DNA of 15,588 nucleotides from Betaproteobacteria bacterium. Lineage in GTDB: Bacteria; Pseudomonadota; Gammaproteobacteria; Burkholderiales; Burkholderiaceae_C. Position 1 is the stretch's first letter. Each line of letters opens with the position of its first letter. The stretch is taken from positions 1 through 15,588 of the forward strand of contig JANXLW010000098.1 in the NCBI GenBank assembly GCA_025354965.1, written 5' to 3'. A program made the position numbers and the translations under genes. Shown here in pieces: positions 14,587-15,588 of this stretch. Under the pieces are notes generated by a model. The model was not told where the DNA came from. It searched no databases and saw nothing but the letters and a program-made list of their open reading frames with translations.

Positions 14587-15264
14587 CTAGGCCCCCAGCG
14601 CAGCGCGCATGGCGTCCACCACCACCTTGTAATCGGGCTTGCCAAAAATGGCACTACCGGCGACAAAAGTATCAGCCCCGGCATCAGCGACGCGGCGAAT
14701 ATTGTCAGCCTTGATGCCGCCATCTACCTCCAGCCGGATGTCCTTGCCACAGGCCTTGATGCGGCGTCGCACATCCTCGATTTTGCGCAGACTTGAATGA
14801 ATGAAGCTCTGGCCACCGAAGCCGGGATTGACGCTCATGACGAGAATCAGGTCGATGTCGTCGATCACCCAGTCCAGCACGTCCAGCGGTTCGGCCGGGT
14901 TGAACACCAGGCCACACTTGCAACCCTTGCCTTTGATGGCCTGAATGCTGCGGTGCACGTGGCCCGATGCATCGGGGTGAAAGCTGATGAGATCGGCGCC
15001 GGCATCGGCAAAAGCACTGGCCAGCGCATCGACCGGCTGCACCATCAGGTGCACGTCGATCGGCACCGCCACCCCGCTGGCCGTTTTGGCGTGCGGCCTG
15101 AGTGCGCTGCAAATCATCGGGCCGAAGGTCAGGTTGGGAACGTAATGGTTGTCCATCACGTCAAAGTGGATCCAGTCGCAACCGGCGGCGATGACACTTT
15201 TGACTTCCTCACCCAGACGGACAAAATCGGCAGAAAGAATGGAAGGAGCAATACGGTAGTTCAT
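14587..15264 (-). CDS. rpe: Ribulose-phosphate 3-epimerase
   Basis: A 225-residue TIM-barrel enzyme that interconverts ribulose-5-phosphate and xylulose-5-phosphate in the pentose phosphate and Calvin pathways. It starts IAPSILSADF. The metal-binding and catalytic segments are visible: WIHFDVMDNHYVPNLTFGP (His/Asp), IDVHLMV, VMSVNPGFGGQSFI and LEVDGGI, with the phosphate-binding GADTFVAGSAIF near the C-terminus. The length is normal. The ATG at 15264 has no strong ribosome site. It is divergent from apaG with only 37 bases between the starts. It is not part of the beta-glucan cluster. Confidence 0.97.
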   Translation of the reverse strand: MNYRIAPSILSADFVRLGEEVKSVIAAGCDWIHFDVMDNHYVPNLTFGPMICSALRPHAKTASGVAVPIDVHLMVQPVDALASAFADAGADLISFHPDASGHVHRSIQAIKGKGCKCGLVFNPAEPLDVLDWVIDDIDLILVMSVNPGFGGQSFIHSSLRKIEDVRRRIKACGKDIRLEVDGGIKADNIRRVADAGADTFVAGSAIFGKPDYKVVVDAMRAALGA

Positions 15265-15301
15265 GGGCAGAGTTTAGCCAGTTTCAAGTTAGCATTGCGG
15301 C

Positions 15302-15588
15302 ATGTCCAAGTACCAATTTCGCGTTGAAGTAATGCCTTGTTATCTGCCCGAGCAATCGAATCCGGAGCAAGACCTGTATGTATTTTCGTACACCATCAGC
15401 ATCGCCAATATCGGCGAGGTTGGCGCGCAGCTGATTTCGCGCACCTGGAATGTGAATGACGCCAACGGCCACACTGAACGCATCAAGGGGCTGGGGGTGA
15501 TAGGGCTGCAACCCTTGCTGCAACCGGGTCAAGTCTTTGAATACACCAGCGGCACCCGTCTGCACACCCCCACCGGCACCATGCACGG
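15302..15588 (+). CDS. apaG: ApaG protein, N-terminal part (cut by window edge)
   Basis: The frame opens with MSKYQFRVEVMPCYLPEQSN and runs off the right edge after 95 codons without a stop. YVFSYTISIANIGEVGAQLI, SRTWNVNDANGHTERIKGLG and VIGLQPLLQPGQVFEYTSGT are classic ApaG sequence, a ~125-residue fibronectin-III-like fold linked to cobalt/magnesium phenotypes in enterobacteria; its biochemical role is unresolved. The remaining ~30 residues lie outside the window. It is divergent from rpe. Confidence 0.95.
   Translation, partial: MSKYQFRVEVMPCYLPEQSNPEQDLYVFSYTISIANIGEVGAQLISRTWNVNDANGHTERIKGLGVIGLQPLLQPGQVFEYTSGTRLHTPTGTMH

Noticed and set aside
15284..15586. 100-codon minus-strand frame at the right edge
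   Set aside because: It is antisense to apaG, which is clearly recognisable on the plus strand.

Overview
The window looks like a chromosomal segment of a betaproteobacterium, most likely order Burkholderiales and Comamonadaceae-like. This rests on moderately high GC, the divergent rpe/apaG pair, a short GspC-like protein and overall protein character. No organism was identified by search.

Layout: from about 14.03 kb down to the left edge every gene is on the minus strand and tightly packed. In transcription order these are a LacI-family regulator (12977-14032), a gap of about 160 bp with a near-perfect LacI-type operator beside a possible -10 box, a sugar ABC importer (binding protein, two permeases, then the ATPase after a GH1 beta-glucosidase), a GH16 endo-beta-1,3-glucanase-type enzyme, two GH17 enzymes, a small unrecognised membrane protein, an 802-residue fusion of a GPH-type sugar symporter with a GH17 domain, then glgC and the first 61 codons of glgA. 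Several junctions overlap or are only a few bases apart, so this reads as one long beta-glucan (laminarin-like) utilisation operon. The right end holds a gspC-like gene (+), rpe (-) and the start of apaG (+), which are unrelated housekeeping genes.

Proposed working model (inference): beta-1,3-gluco-oligosaccharides are imported by the ABC system and possibly by the GPH symporter. They are cut in the cytoplasm by GH16, GH17 and GH1 enzymes, none of which shows a signal peptide. The glucose is available for metabolism or, through ADP-glucose (GlgC) and GlgA, for glycogen storage. The LacI-family protein probably represses the operon until a sugar effector is present.

The most unusual element is the GPH transporter-GH17 fusion. 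Its GH17 domain is a gapless paralog (about 77% identical by manual count over 259 residues) of the stand-alone GH17 encoded 3 kb upstream in the same operon. No RNA genes, insertion sequences or CRISPR arrays were seen, and there is no gene-free stretch above 300 bases.
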